Below are positions 12,479 through 24,343 of a DNA stretch of 64,000 nucleotides, piece by piece (positions within the stretch are counted from its first letter, which is position 1; every line of letters begins with the position of its first letter). This DNA comes from Lepraria neglecta (taxonomy: Eukaryota > Ascomycota > Lecanoromycetes > Lecanorales > Stereocaulaceae): assembly GCA_033220425.1 (NCBI GenBank), contig CM065646.1, forward strand, positions 3,975,501 through 4,039,500, given 5' to 3'. The position numbers and the translations under genes were made by a program. Under the pieces are notes generated by a model. It saw nothing but the letters and a program-made list of their open reading frames with translations. It did no database searches and had not been told where the DNA came from.

Positions 12479-13739
12479 TTACGTCTCCTGGCCTCGCGCT
12501 AAGCTTCCTCCAACTCCGCCTTCAAATCTACGGTCTCCTAACTCATGGCCTCTTTCAATAACAAATCGCAGAGTAAAGTCTCCATTGTCGTCCGAGCCAG
12601 CACCTTCTCGAAATCGAATCCAACATACTCTGCGAATTCTATTCCTTCCCTGCAATAATTCGTTGCGTCTCCAGGACCGTCCATCTCGAGCTCCAGGACT
12701 GAGGGCCAATCCAAGTCATCCTCATCATAAAGCATAAGGCTTGGCCAGTCCTCCAGATCGTCGCCCCAAAAATCGAGAACTGTACTGATGACGAAGCCAA
12801 CAGCGCGCTTTGTGATCTAGGCCTTCATCGCCGTATAATTCATCTTGGTATTAGTGTTGCTCCCGTCGTAATAAACCATAATCCAATTTGCGGTGGGTCG
12901 CAACATTAGTCTACTCGCAATCTTTACAACCACCTCAAGAATTCTAGTGATCTCGGCCTTCATTGTTGCTGGCTGCCTGTCATACATGTGGATACGATCT
13001 TCCATTGGCATCGAAGGAACATCGACCCGAAACGGATACTCGGTTTGGACCGAGTTGGCTATCCAGCTACGGATCATGGATACGGGGCCTGCTCATGGTA
13101 AGAGCCACCATGCGGACTGCCGTCCTTGTGGTCATCTCGACTTCGGTGTAGTCTTTGAAATACTCAATGTCGCCGTCGATCCTGTCCCTCATTTTCTGTA
13201 AGTATTCCAGTGATTTCCAGCCAGTAAATCCGTCGCTGTCGACCATTGTCATATAATTGATAAGTGTTTCGTCTTCTGCGTCGTCATCTTGGCTTGTGGC
13301 GATCCAATCCTTGAGACTCTGTTTTTGCTCCGGAGTCCTGTGTTCTCTGTCACCAAAGAGCCACTTCAGCTGGGAAAATTGCTCGGATTCCATTCACTTT
13401 ATGCATGCATCTCCGCTCCCTCTGCGCAAATCGGAAGGCAACAAGGTCTGCTTTTCCCAGGCTCGCAATGCTGTCAAGGTGAGCATGGCGTATAATGTGT
13501 AACTTCAGCTCCGCTGGTAGCTTGTCGTAGTAGGCTCGTTGTTTCTTAAGCCGATTTCGGCGTTCTTCGTGGGCTTGCTTCTTCTCCCGGGTTTTCTTGA
13601 GCGCGATCTCCCGTCTTGCTTGCCTGCTCTCTTCTTCTCGGGCATTCAACTGCTTCTGCTCCTTAGTCTGCAGGAATTTCTTGGGTGGTGGGGTGAATAG
13701 TTCTTCCATTTCCGCGTCCAATTCTTTATTGTCGTCCAT
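12479..13739 (-). pseudogene. Decayed F-box-like gene
   Basis: From ATG 13739 (MDDNKELDAEMEELF) the frame runs through a charged coiled-coil-like segment. It then reaches YDKLPAELKLHIIRHAHLDS, an F-box-like motif near residue 80. Downstream the coding signal continues through three frames: first to 13393-13067 (TPEQKQSLKDW...), then to 13077-12479 (SWIANSVQTEYPF...WPSVLELEMDG...). That last frame is closed three times by TAG at places where the composition on both sides stays protein-like. At least two frame changes and three in-frame stops are therefore needed to follow one protein, and no intron of plausible length repairs them. Expected ancestral role: substrate receptor of an SCF-type ubiquitin ligase, as for F-box proteins generally. 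The TAG codons would each be CAG after one C-to-T change. Confidence 0.65.
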
Positions 13740-15350
13740 GTCCAGAGTCCATGCGAATCGCTTAGAGAGGTCAATTCCCCCAAAACATACTCGTTAGTAT
13801 GGCCTTGCGGTTGTTGGGACGAACGCGGTTGGTCGACCATGGTGCACGTGATGTTGGTGGTATGCTTGGGGGAGATGCTAGCTGGCTTGCTAACAGTGAT
13901 CAGTTCAATAATCGTATATATATTCCGCTCAATCCGCGGATTTCGCGTGCTCTGCGGCTCTGCTCGGTCTCCGTACTTACACTGAATGCTGATATGGTGA
14001 AGTCGATGCTGTGAAGTGTACTGAGGGGTGAACACTGGTACTCGTGATGCTGGACAATAGTGACAAGGTAGTATTGCTGATTCGAATGCGAGATGAAGAA
14101 ATGTACGTGGATTTAGAGTGTGAAGATGTCTGTCGTATGTGTGTGTACGGTCATGAAGATGATGAATGGGAAGAGAAGAAGGTCTGCGTCTTCAGCTTTT
14201 AAGACGAAAAACTCCAGAAAATTTCAAATAATTGATTATTTCGGTGACTCAACAAACCAGCTCAATCTACGCCGGCATGTGAAGATATTCAGATATGGAT
14301 GTTCCATTCCAAGCCAGCCCTTTCTGCCCAAGAACCACATAGCTCCAGTGGCTTGGGAAATTGATATTAAAGTCCTCTACGATCTACAGTCCTGTGGTGT
14401 TGACAACAGCAAACCTCCAAGCTTCAGTTTTCCAATCTATCGTCATTCTGCTTTTCATTCATTATTTTCTATTTCCACTGCTATAGTCCCATTCAGAAGG
14501 ATGTGTTAGAAGTAGTTATTCATCTTATGTCCGATTGTCCACAAAATAACGCGCGGGAAGCTGAGCGGTGTGGCAAAATAGGATCTTGGAATTCACATGG
14601 CACCGTTTTATCCGATTATCAAACCTTGTCCACCGCCTTGGCATTCAACAAACCTCTCAAAAGGAGCGTTCAGCGCAGAGGAACCAAAATTGAGATGTTA
14701 CGAGGCCACTGAATAGAGGGTTAATATTACAATAGCGCAGCAAAGGCGCTCATCTCAGGTGTGCCTTTTCTCGGTTGCCTGGCAGATTCTCACATGATAG
14801 GGGCTCGAGGCCTGGAAAGGCGTACGCAAAGCCTACCTCCCATTGCACTCTGGGGCCAGCTAATGGCATCAAAGAAAGCTTTTCACCTGGGTGCTCCTCT
14901 CCAGCACACTGCTTGGAAAAATCGGCTGACTTCCTTGATTGTACCTCTACTGCTAGGCGCCATCCACAATTGTGCTAGGATGCCACCGGCTAGATGAGAG
15001 GTGGATAGCATACAAGTGCTTTTGGCAGCTTGCCTGCAACACCACCCCCGTCGGGGCACTTTGGAAAACACTTTTGCTCGAGAGTTCCATCAGACAAAAT
15101 TGTCGAAACCTCAAGCAGAGAAAGCGCTGGGTCCTCCTGTCATAGGCCTCAAACGAATCAGCAGCTGCAGGTCCTAGTCTGATAGAATAACGTTCTGAGA
15201 GAGATGTCTTCTATTGATTGGGCTGTTCATAGACAATGCAACAAGGTATCTTGAACTACTCATATCAAAGCTTCAATGTTCCCCACGAAGCCTCATAGAC
15301 TCCTTTGGCTTAGCCCCATGTTAACGCAACCACGAAGATCGTAGCTACCA
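13740..15350. other. 1.6 kb without a supported gene
   Basis: Several open frames of 60-130 codons occur on both strands (for example 14120-14509 and 14761-14997), but none has a domain, codon regularity or splice logic. No inverted terminal repeats or transposase remnants were recognised. Confidence 0.5.
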
Positions 15351-16685
15351 TCACAGCCATTCCACGCCTCCACAGTCCCTCCCATTCAATTCCTTGTCAA
15401 CACTCTGCCAAATTTCTCTCACAACATCCACTCCCTCGAGTGCAATACCGAGTTCTTGACTAGTATACCAGCTCGCCCGATCCATGTTTCCACTTCCCAA
15501 GACCACAGTCTCCTCGTCAACAGTGGTGCATTTGATGTGGCTTTTCGCGTAGTGACTGTCCGGAATGAAATAGCCTAATCGTAGACTCCCAACTTCTCGA
15601 GACCGCCCTTCGTCGGTGTTTAAGGCAATAGATTTCCTCCGAGAAGTGACGAGTTTCCGGTACCGCCGCCTGAATTTCCAAACGCAGAACTCGGTGATTG
15701 TCCCCGCTGTGAGAAGTTGTTCTAAGACCAACATTCTTCGATTCGTAATTACGGTAACATCTACACCTCGCTGTAGTGCATCTAGCAGCGCAGAGATGAC
15801 AGGTAGTGATGTGAGATTAGGGGTCAGTAACCTGATAGATCTTGAAGCCGTAACGAAGAGATTGAGGAGATGTGTATTCAAAGGCGTGGACGGCGGAGAA
15901 GCAGATGCGGAGAAGGGTCGAAAGCGTGGTGAGCGATGATGTGGTGACGGGAGCAAGGTGGTCTTGTAGGCAGAGGCAGGGGAAGGCTCCTGCTCGGCGT
16001 CCTTTGATGCCAGAGCAGGCAGGTCATTCCGTCCCCAGACACTATGCCAGAAGTCCACCAAAGTAGCTACAGCAGGTCCTGAGATAAGCAAGCAGCACTC
16101 AAGCCAGCTCTCATAGCTAAGATTGCAGCTGGGTAATAGGGCGTGCTGCCTGTCGACGATGACGAATTTCGGATGCATGACACTGAACGGCAAGAAGAAT
16201 AGGCTCTTGACCTGTAAATCCAAACCGTCCAGCATATCCGGGGAGGGGAGACCTAGGGAGCTCCATTTTGACGGAGGGAAGGTATGGCCTGAGGCCGAAG
16301 AAGTATGGAAAAGTTTCTGGGTTGAAGAGAATGAAGAGAAGCAAAGGCGGACTCGTAGCTTAGGTTCATCGCGAGGTCGAGCCAAGCCCTCGGTGGAGAG
16401 CCTGACGAGAATAGCGGAGAGCTGATCTAAAGCAGAAGAGCGAGCCCAGAAACTTGTAACGAAGATGATTTCGTACTTGGCAGAGTGCAAGGCCGGTATG
16501 ATGGTTGAGGCGTAAACGTCTTCACCGTTGCCAACAGTGAAATTTCCATGGCCTATACTGAAATTTGTGATCAAGCATGAAGGGTCTTTGCCCCAAAAAT
16601 GCGATTTGTTCTCTTCAAGTCCTGCCTTGGAAGTGAGATGATCCAGCCATTGTTCCTTGCATCGGGGACTCGGTAAATGCGGCAT
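15351..16685 (-). CDS. Phospholipase D-fold protein with two HKD motifs
   Basis: Single-exon 444-residue protein with ATG at 16685. Two HKD half-sites are present: His171-x-Lys173-x4-Asp178 followed by Asn188, and His383-x-Lys385-x4-Asp390 followed by Gly397-Ser398-x-Asn400. The second is the more canonical. This spacing and two-domain layout match the PLD superfamily, which includes cardiolipin synthases, phosphatidylserine synthases, phospholipases and some nucleases. The fungal proteins of this size are usually annotated only as PLD-like. Reaction chemistry: phosphodiester cleavage or transfer through a phosphohistidine intermediate. There is no signal peptide or clear membrane helix. The sequence between the halves (about 210-260) is serine/proline-rich and likely a loop. 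The substrate cannot be named. Confidence 0.88.
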   Translation of the reverse strand: MPHLPSPRCKEQWLDHLTSKAGLEENKSHFWGKDPSCLITNFSIGHGNFTVGNGEDVYASTIIPALHSAKYEIIFVTSFWARSSALDQLSAILVRLSTEGLARPRDEPKLRVRLCFSSFSSTQKLFHTSSASGHTFPPSKWSSLGLPSPDMLDGLDLQVKSLFFLPFSVMHPKFVIVDRQHALLPSCNLSYESWLECCLLISGPAVATLVDFWHSVWGRNDLPALASKDAEQEPSPASAYKTTLLPSPHHRSPRFRPFSASASPPSTPLNTHLLNLFVTASRSIRLLTPNLTSLPVISALLDALQRGVDVTVITNRRMLVLEQLLTAGTITEFCVWKFRRRYRKLVTSRRKSIALNTDEGRSREVGSLRLGYFIPDSHYAKSHIKCTTVDEETVVLGSGNMDRASWYTSQELGIALEGVDVVREIWQSVDKELNGRDCGGVEWL

Positions 16686-17305
16686 CAGGATTTCGAAAGC
16701 ACATTTGACTGCAACCCCTGACCAACCTTATCGCTCTGCGGTCGTCCTCTTACTGCTGATGATGGGGAAGGCCAGAGGATAAATTGATGCAGAGATGAGA
16801 AAGGGGAAGAGTGTTGCGGAGGTCAATCATCAGGGAAGTCCAACGGGTCATGTGCCTACGCGAAAATTAAAATGCCATACCGCCAGCTATGCTCCCGTTA
16901 ACGGGCATAAATTGACTCCTGTGATCTTTGGTCCTCCAATAATGCTTCAGTACTTGAATGCTAGGTACGAGAAACTATAGTACCAAATCGAAAGTGTGTC
17001 TGCAGCTCCTACGCTTATGACTAATCTAGCATTGGGTATCTAGTAGTGCTGACGCCCGAAAGCGGCCTGGAGAGTACCCTAGAGCTGGTAACTTAGGCGA
17101 TAAGATTAGTTCCCGGAACGTACCAGCTAGGGCAGCTCTTGGGGCGGGGGGGGGGGGGGGGGTTTGTGTTTCTAGGGGTCCTTAGGCGTTGGCCCTACGG
17201 TTGCCCATTTAGGGGGGTCTCGTCAGTTAGGGGGTGAACCCCTTCTAAGGTATCAAATAACCTGCGATAAGTCCAGAGGCATTTCAAAAGACCAGCAGTA
17301 AATCT
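16686..17305. other. Intergenic, contains a poly-G tract
   Basis: No gene seen. The stretch is G-rich on the plus strand around 17130-17240, with an uninterrupted run of 17 G at 17146-17162 and further runs of five or six G nearby. Confidence 0.6.
17146..17162 (+). repeat. Poly-G tract (17 G)
   Basis: Seventeen consecutive G. Runs GGGGGG at about 17212 and GGGGG at about 17230 follow, so the region could fold as a G-quadruplex. Homopolymer length in assemblies is unreliable. Confidence 0.9.
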
Positions 17306-18225
17306 TCACAAAGGCATTTTCCTCACCGTCCACACAATAGCGACGACACAAAATGTCGCATCCTCCCACTTAGGTTCCACAAATAGTTCGCGCTTAACCA
17401 GACCCTCCCACGTGCTCTCCTGCACATGCTCCTTCGCAACAAGAACTTCCCCCTTCCCAATATCAAAAACATATTCCCGGAGCCTCTTCACAAGCGGTAC
17501 CAAATGCTCTTTCCCCACCTCCTCCACCTCGAACTCCATTCTCAAGACTTTCAAACCCCAAACACATTCTCCCAGTGTTCATTACGCAGCATATTCTCCA
17601 AACACAAATATGGACGAGGTTCCGGGTGAAGTCTCGGGTCATATCTCGTGATTCTCCAATCCGTATGCCTCACCGTGATCGTGAACCTCTTCGGGAATGG
17701 GCCCTTCCTACGCCGTGGACACGCCTTCAGGTGTCCTGGGCCGGAGCCATCGCGCAGGTAGCCCAGCTCTGCGAAGGCCGTGAGGCTGAGATAGGTTCCG
17801 GGGTCCTTAGAAGTTAGGCGTTTGCGTTCGGCGAAGATGTGGATGTGCTGCACGGCTGCCAGCTGCTCGTCTGTCATGTTTCGAAAGTAACTCGTGGCAT
17901 TGGTGGGGAGCGGGAATGACAGGATATGGCTGGGATTGTAGTATAGTACGTGCGAGTTGATAGCTACTGGCATGAGCCTCGTCTCGCTGTGTATGAGGCG
18001 ACAGGTGCGCAGTAATGCCGTATCGGTCCGGTGATGGTGGAAGAAGCCAGGGCGGATTTTGAAATAGTCATGGTAGTGCTTATAGTCGGTGGATTTGGGG
18101 TTGTATGGTCTGGATTTGTCTTCGTAAGAAGTCAGAGCTCGCTCGAAGATGGAGTCTCTGATTTCTTGAGGGAGGTTGTAGAGGGGGCAGGCGGACTGTG
18201 GGTTGACGAATGGTTGAGTGTTCAC
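17306..18225 (-). pseudogene. F-box-like/2EXR-type fungal protein, start codon lost and frame broken near the end
   Basis: The frame from 18225 reads NTQPFVNPQSACPLYNLP, EIRDSIFERAL, TALLRTCRLIHSE. This is the N-terminal pattern of the large fungal family of F-box-like proteins (LP.EIR..I...AL, then CR.I..E). Its first codon is GTG where a methionine is expected, and a stop lies in frame shortly upstream, so no ATG is available. Near 17560 the frame ends at FGV. The neighbouring frame continues smoothly as LKVLRMEFEVEE to a stop at 17306, which fits the usual C-terminus. A GT-AG intron of about 68 bp with a poor donor (GTCCAT) could also join the two. Either a slightly damaged gene or a locus with sequencing errors. 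Function of the family is mostly unknown. Confidence 0.6.
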
Positions 18226-18563
18226 GGTATTTGGTACATCGTTCTCTTTCTTCGCGTTCTTTCATTTCTCTTCTAACCGCGTTGACTTGCGCCTTTCTGT
18301 GGCAATCTTCCCAGGAGTACACCAATAGGCCACAGCTGCTTTCGTTCTGGCCATTGACCTTTTCCTCATCACCGGCACTTCCAGCACATAACTAGGTAGC
18401 CTATATGATTCACTCCATTCCCACAGGAAGTAGTGTTTACATGAAGCTGGGGATTGCGGCACAGCTTCACTTCCCAAAGTCCGGCGTATCCCCGAGATCG
18501 CCAAGCAGAGCTTCAGATTTCTCGAGCTCCGTTCTCACCACAAGACGGCCTACAACCTTCGCA
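18226..18563. promoter_or_regulatory. Divergent intergenic region upstream of RRP4
   Basis: 338 bp between the F-box-like gene (minus) and RRP4 (plus). The RRP4 frame stays open upstream to an in-frame ATG at 18405, so part of this region could encode an N-terminal extension if transcription starts early. No specific promoter element can be claimed. Confidence 0.4.
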
Positions 18564-19628
18564 ATGCCTTTTACAATCACCGCCCCAGCTCCTCCCGTCC
18601 CAATCGCCTACAATGGCCCCTCAGACTCCGATTCTGCGGACTCCGAAGGCGACATCGATATGGGTCCCCCTTCCAAACGTGCCAGACTCTCCACAAAATC
18701 AATAGTAACGCCCGGCGAAATCGTAACAGACGATCCGCAATGGATGCGTGGCCACGGTACCTACACCTCCCCCCTCACCTCAGCAATCCTCTCCTCCGTC
18801 AGCGGCACCCTCCAAAAAACCAACAAACTCCTCTCCATCGCCCCCCTCCGCGCACGCTATACCCCCGAAATCGGCGACCTCGTAGTCGGCCGAATCGTCG
18901 AAGTACAAACAAAGCGATGGAAAGTCGATCTCAGCGCCCCGCTCCTCGCACACTTACCTCTCTCAGCGATAAACCTACCAGGAGGGATTTTGAGGAAGCG
19001 CACGAGTACGGATGAGCTTGCTATTCGGAGTTTTTTTAGTGAGGGGGATTTGTTGGTTGCGGAGGTGCAGAGTATGTACCAGGATGGAGCTGCGAGTTTG
19101 CATACACGGAGCCTGAAGTATGGGAAGTTGAGGAATGGGGTGTTTCTTGCTGTTAGTGGGACGGGTGGTGGAGGAGGGGTGGTGAGGGCTAGGAGGCAGG
19201 TGTGGACTGTGCTCACCGGGAACGGAGGGGGAGAAGTCGATATGGTTTTGGGCGTGAATGGGTATATATGGATATGCAAGCACTCTAGGGGAGAATTAGT
19301 AGAGGGAAAAGGCGGAGCACAAGTCAGCATTATGAGGATTGAAGATGTGGTGGGGGAGAGCATGTATTCGAATCGGAACGATGAGATAGGGCCGGCTACG
19401 AGGAGGGAGATTGCGAGGTTATCGGGGGTGGTGAGGGCGCTTGTTGAGAGGGGTGTGAGGGTTGATGAGGAGATGGTTATGAGGGGGTATGAAGCTAGTT
19501 TGGAGGGTGAGGAGACGGATTATGAGTATGGGGAGGCGGGAGGGGAGAATGGGGAGTATCTTGGGGGTGAGAGGGGGAAGAGGGTTGTGGAGACGGCATT
19601 GGCTGCTGTGCATGCTGCAAGAGGGTAG
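18564..19628 (+). CDS. RRP4: Exosome RNA-binding cap subunit Rrp4
   Basis: Single-exon 354-residue protein. I chose ATG 18564 ([10 protein letters not shown]) because the family homology begins soon after it. An in-frame ATG at 18405 would add 53 residues of no known kind. Conserved Rrp4 features: [12 protein letters not shown], then the N-terminal domain, an S1 domain from about residue 105 ([17 protein letters not shown]), and a KH-like region with NGYIWICKH near 225. The C-terminal half is unusually glycine- and glutamate-rich. In the nuclear and cytoplasmic exosome Rrp4 sits on the six-subunit ring and guides RNA into the channel toward Rrp44. It is essential for rRNA processing and RNA decay. 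Convergent with SPT6, 241 bp apart. Confidence 0.93.
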   Translation: MPFTITAPAPPVPIAYNGPSDSDSADSEGDIDMGPPSKRARLSTKSIVTPGEIVTDDPQWMRGHGTYTSPLTSAILSSVSGTLQKTNKLLSIAPLRARYTPEIGDLVVGRIVEVQTKRWKVDLSAPLLAHLPLSAINLPGGILRKRTSTDELAIRSFFSEGDLLVAEVQSMYQDGAASLHTRSLKYGKLRNGVFLAVSGTGGGGGVVRARRQVWTVLTGNGGGEVDMVLGVNGYIWICKHSRGELVEGKGGAQVSIMRIEDVVGESMYSNRNDEIGPATRREIARLSGVVRALVERGVRVDEEMVMRGYEASLEGEETDYEYGEAGGENGEYLGGERGKRVVETALAAVHAARG

Positions 19629-19869
19629 AGTCGGAATCAAATATAATGTTACTGTTTCATCCGAATCTGGTGACATGAAGTGAGAATCGCTTGCTTTGAT
19701 TGCTTCCAAATGGAGGCTGGATTGCAGAAGCCCAACTCTCCAATGATGTTACACTTTTGTCAAACCAGGAGGCACACCTCTCTTAGTAATTCCAGACGCC
19801 TACTTATGCTGCATGCCTCTAGCTGCCCTAAACGAAGACCAAAGAAGAGAAGGCGAGACCATTGATACC

Positions 19870-22800
19870 TTAACGCCTCTTTCCATTTTGCATGTTCGTA
19901 AAAACCGTCTTGAAACCATTGCACAACGACCTCATATCAGGATACATGATCTTTTGCAGCTCAAAAGCCTGAGGGACAACCTTGACTGACCAATGCTGCA
20001 CTTGAGCGTGCTGGCCGGCTTTGAAGCAGAGGAAGAAGTAGCCGGCGTGTTTAGGATCGATGCAGAAATTATAAACGGATCGCTTGGGGTTAGCTTCCGT
20101 ATAGGTTGTCAACCATCGTTCTGAGGATGAAGTTAGCAGATTCTTGCAGGGAGGAGTTGGGGTGTTCTTTCTTACCAGTGTCGGCTTTGCTGAGATTCTG
20201 GTACTTCTCATGTAGCATCATCTCGTCAACTTTCTTGGCCATCGCCTTAACATGATTGACAATCAGTTCGTCAAGATCACTGTAGTTGTAGCGACCTCCG
20301 ATCTTTAGTGTCGTCCCCGAGGAAAGTTGATTCGACTTGTCGAGCTCCAAGACATCGATGTGCTGGTAAATATTGTCTGACACCTTCCAAGTAACAGCAA
20401 GATGATCTAACCCTTTCGATGAAGGACGAATGACCAGGTCACCTCGAGCTTGAGAACCGAGATACTCCTCAGCCTGGATGCTGTTAAAGGGCTTGAAAAG
20501 AGGATGCTTGATGACTCTCTGCGTTCGGCCGGAGACGTCGTTCTTCTCCATCATTGACTCTTTGTCTTTCCTCTCCTGTTCATCGTCCCATTCGTCCCTC
20601 ATACGGTCGACCTCCTTTCGGTAAGGTCTCTGGAGCTCGTCCTCGCGAAGGGAGAAGTTGGCCGAAAGCTGCTTGCGGTTGAGGTACGTTATCTTGGCTT
20701 GCACGGTCTGGTGCGCTGAGAACAACTGCTTGGCTGAGACGTCAGGTCGATTCGAGATTGCCAATGCAGGCACTGTTCCCTCGATACCACAATCCATCTT
20801 GGCTTCGACATAGTCGTCTGCAACCTTCTTGATCGAGATAGGAACAATCATTCCCTCGCATAATGACTCGGGCGTCTCGCCTGTGAACATGGTGAATATC
20901 TCATTGGTCGAGAGCAGAGCAAAGTTCCTTCGCAATTCTTCGTACGGTTGCTGCAGCTCAGCACGAATTGTCTCCAAGGTGGCTCGCTTTCGCTGATTGA
21001 AGTTCCTCTCGAGCTGTTCAGCATACTCCTCCAGAATGAGATCGTTGACCTTCTCCTGCGCTTCATCCTTGATGAGCTTTCTCACGATAGCTCCAGGACC
21101 ATTCTCTTGCTGTTCTGCTTCAATATCCTCCTCGTCCAACTCAAGAGCATCGGCAGCCATCTTCCTTCCAAGGTCATAATCTTCCGGATGTACACGGGTG
21201 TTGTCCAAATAGTCTGCGTCTTGTTCGGAATTATCGAAATCAATGTACAAAAAGCTGGCGCAGTTGTTCCATACTTTGGGCCCAACTGCAGCTAGTTTGT
21301 TCTGATCTGGGTCGCCCACTAGCTCTGCTCTTGTTGTCACAACGCCTCCATTGAGGTTGATCACTTTGATGAGCTGTGCCGCTTTACGATACCCGAGACC
21401 ACAGATGTATGGAAGCAGGTTGGCTGTGTATAAGTCACTGACAGCATCATTGACTTCGACACCGCACAGATTGACCATGTCGACCATTGCAGTCTCGAGA
21501 GCCTTGAGGATCTTCTCCTGAGGCACATATCGTTGGGCTGGATCGAAAGTGATGGATATAATGTCTCGTCCAAGGGATGCGTATTCTTTCATAGGGTTTT
21601 GTAGATACTTGGCGAGTGCCACACAGTATTTTGTTAGAGGTGCAAATCCAGGGTGCTCTATGTTGGCTCGGTCGCTAGTCTGATACAGTCGTGCAACCTC
21701 GTCATTGACTACCACAACTTCGAGCCTATCACTCCTGTCATTGCCATCCTCGTCCTCGTAATCAGCTCCTCGAAGCTCCTTTCGTTCGACGATGTCGTCA
21801 ATGTGTTTGTAAAGCTTTCGAGTCTCTGCCGAGAATCCAGAAACACCGATAACATCAGGCTTTCGCCGCTCGACAAGTTCAACGAAAGCTTTGACGTCGG
21901 TACCGTCTTCGGTCTGTCGCTCTGGGTCGCCCATGACAAGATCGATGAATTTGCCGTTCTCGAGGACTCTGCCGTCTTCTTCAACCCAGGCCCAGCATAT
22001 CGCCTCTCTGCCAAAGGCTCCAGTACCATTCGAAAGCGCAAGCACACGTGGGATTGTACCCAGCATCATGCCTTTAGGTTTATAAGGAGCCTGATCGAGC
22101 CTCTTCCCGTATTCATCGCGACAAGACTTAGCGATCTCGTTCTCACACTCGGTCTTTAGAGCCTCCTTCACACCACGTGCCATGATCTTCTCCAGCTTCA
22201 GGAGAGCCATGCCCAGAGCCTCTCGTCGCTCACGATTCCATGCATCAGCGATCTCGCTATAATTATCCGATTCAAGATCAGCATAAAGTCGCTTCTTGAA
22301 GCTCTCTGAATTCTCAATTCGGACCTTGACATCGACAAGGCCCTCTTCTTCAGCCCTTAGCATTCGAAGGAAGCGATCGGGCTTGCGAGCAATATCAGTG
22401 AGTTGCTGATTTCGCAGATACTTGAAGTCGTAGTAAGGATGCTGGTCGTCGATCTTGCGCAGGCCTTTCTCTGTTCTGAAACAATCGACAATCCCATTCA
22501 TGAAGTAGGTTTGCCGTACTACTTTTCGCATTTTGGGGCTCAATGCTATTTCCTCGGCGAACATGGCCTTAGCAGCCCTTAGGCATTGTGCGCCTGAGGA
22601 GTAGTCTGGTGGATCCAAGATGTCCTCACTGTCTGCCATATCATCTGGACGCTGGGTAGGATCCTCGGTGAATTGCCGTCGGCCTTCCTTCTTCAGGGCG
22701 TTTTGGGCGAAAGCATCAGCGGATATGCCGAAAGCACGTACCAGCCCATAGACTTTGCCAGTCCTGATGCGCTCGAATATCATCTTAGATGCACCTGGCC

Positions 22801-24343
22801 GACGCTGAGTCCCGTTAGTGCCTGTGCCATTGAGAATGTCTAAATCTGTAAGCCGTGAAGCGTGCTGAAAATGTATGTAGTCTTGCACATCCTGCAACTC
22901 CTCCATAGTCACTGCTTTTGGGAGCATTTCTTCTATGACCGGATCGTGAAAGTCCTCGAAAAAGCTTGCCAAATTGTCATAAGTGCGCTGCAGAGCACGC
23001 CGCTTCTCAATGAGAGCCCTGAATTTGAGGTCCATGTCGAAGATGTCCCATAGGTCCGTCTGATTGAGTAGTTTCTCGGCGCTGATCATTTGTTCCGGTG
23101 CATTGGGATTGTAAGGATCTGGAGTAACGTTAATTGGACGTGCATGGATAAGATAGTCTTTCCGGTGCTGGAAGATGAAAGGAACTTCGTATTCGTCGAT
23201 GTTCATGAATTCCAGAACCTTTGAAACTGACTTCTGGAAAGGCTCGCGAAGCTCAGTATCGAGTGCTTTTTTAGGCAGCATTAGATCCGAGATCCATATG
23301 GCCTCTTCCCTGTTCTCCTCTTCTGTAAACTCGAGATATTTGTAGGGTTTCCTAGCCAGTTGAAAGCGCTCGGGCTGATCGGTGGATCGGATCCGGTTAT
23401 CTTCATCTGTCAACATTCGATCGATGAGCTGAGACGGTTCGAAGACATCTTTAAGCTCGATACCCTTGATCATTGCGTCTGGATCGTCAGGGTCAATGCC
23501 CGCCTGGGTTTCTTCCTCTTGCTCTTGGAGTTCCAAAGCCCAGTCGTATTCAAACCCAGTGCCAAAGGCTTCTTTCATGTCCTCCAGGGCGATCTCATCC
23601 AGGCCAGACGCATCCTTGATCCCAATGATATTTCTGCTAGGTTTGCGGAGTACGTCTGCATCTTCTGCATCTTCGCCTGGACCCTGCTCTGCTTCATAGT
23701 CCTCCTCAATGAAATCCACGAATTCGTCTATGAGCCCTCGACGGCCAGGACGTGGGACGTCTTCTTCATCTTCATCGTCGAAGATGTCTCCAACACCTCT
23801 AGGCCTCCCGTCTCGGTCATCTTTGTGTCCACGTTTTAAGCGTTTGAACTTTGGCTGGGGTTTGTCAGCGATGCAAAGGGTCAGGTAGGAGTCTGACTAC
23901 CTCGCTAGTAGCTCGCCGCTCGATTTCGGGGTTGGCTTCTCCAATGAGGTCAAGATCCTCTTCGTCCAAGCCGGCCTCCTCTTCCTCTCGTTCCTCCCTA
24001 CGACGCTTCTTCTTCTCCTGCCTTCGCCGTTCGCGCTCCTCCGAGTCCTCGTCATCTTCGACAATAAAGCCTTCTCTCACCTACACACCAGAAGCGCAAA
24101 AGTCAGCGGCCAAGTTCCAGAGTCAACAACGGCTGCCTGGAAATCTACCTGTCGAGCTGCCTCCTCGTCGTTGTCGTCTTCCTCCTCTTCGCTTGAATCG
24201 TCAAAATGTCCATTGGTACCATTAACACCGTTTGTGCCCTTTTTGGTCCTTCTGACTTCGCCAGTCTCTTCATCATACGACTCCTCACCATCCTCATCGT
24301 CGAGCTCGGCCTCTCCTACAATAAGGTCTCGAAGGGCGCTCAT
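19870..24343 (-). CDS. SPT6: Transcription elongation factor and histone chaperone Spt6
   Basis: Four exons, about 1,400 residues. ATG 24343 opens [20 protein letters not shown]. Introns after AARQ, after RATSE and after KADTG all splice in frame. The last one joins the second SH2 lobe to the final exon ending QNGKRR at 19870. Layout: very acidic N-terminus with [15 protein letters not shown]; helical core with HTH-like segments; YqgF-like domain; helix-hairpin-helix ([15 protein letters not shown]); S1 domain ([13 protein letters not shown]); and the tandem SH2 domain ([19 protein letters not shown]) that binds the phosphorylated Rpb1 linker. Spt6 travels with RNA polymerase II and reassembles nucleosomes behind it. 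The gene is long, conserved and unbroken, which argues that frame breaks elsewhere in the window are not general sequencing noise. Confidence 0.96.

Noticed and set aside
14120-15071. Cluster of short frames that might be a small gene
   Set aside because: No signal peptide, domain or intron model links them.
20948-22159. Plus-strand open frames of 110-170 codons
   Set aside because: They are mirror frames of SPT6, which is supported by domains over its whole length.
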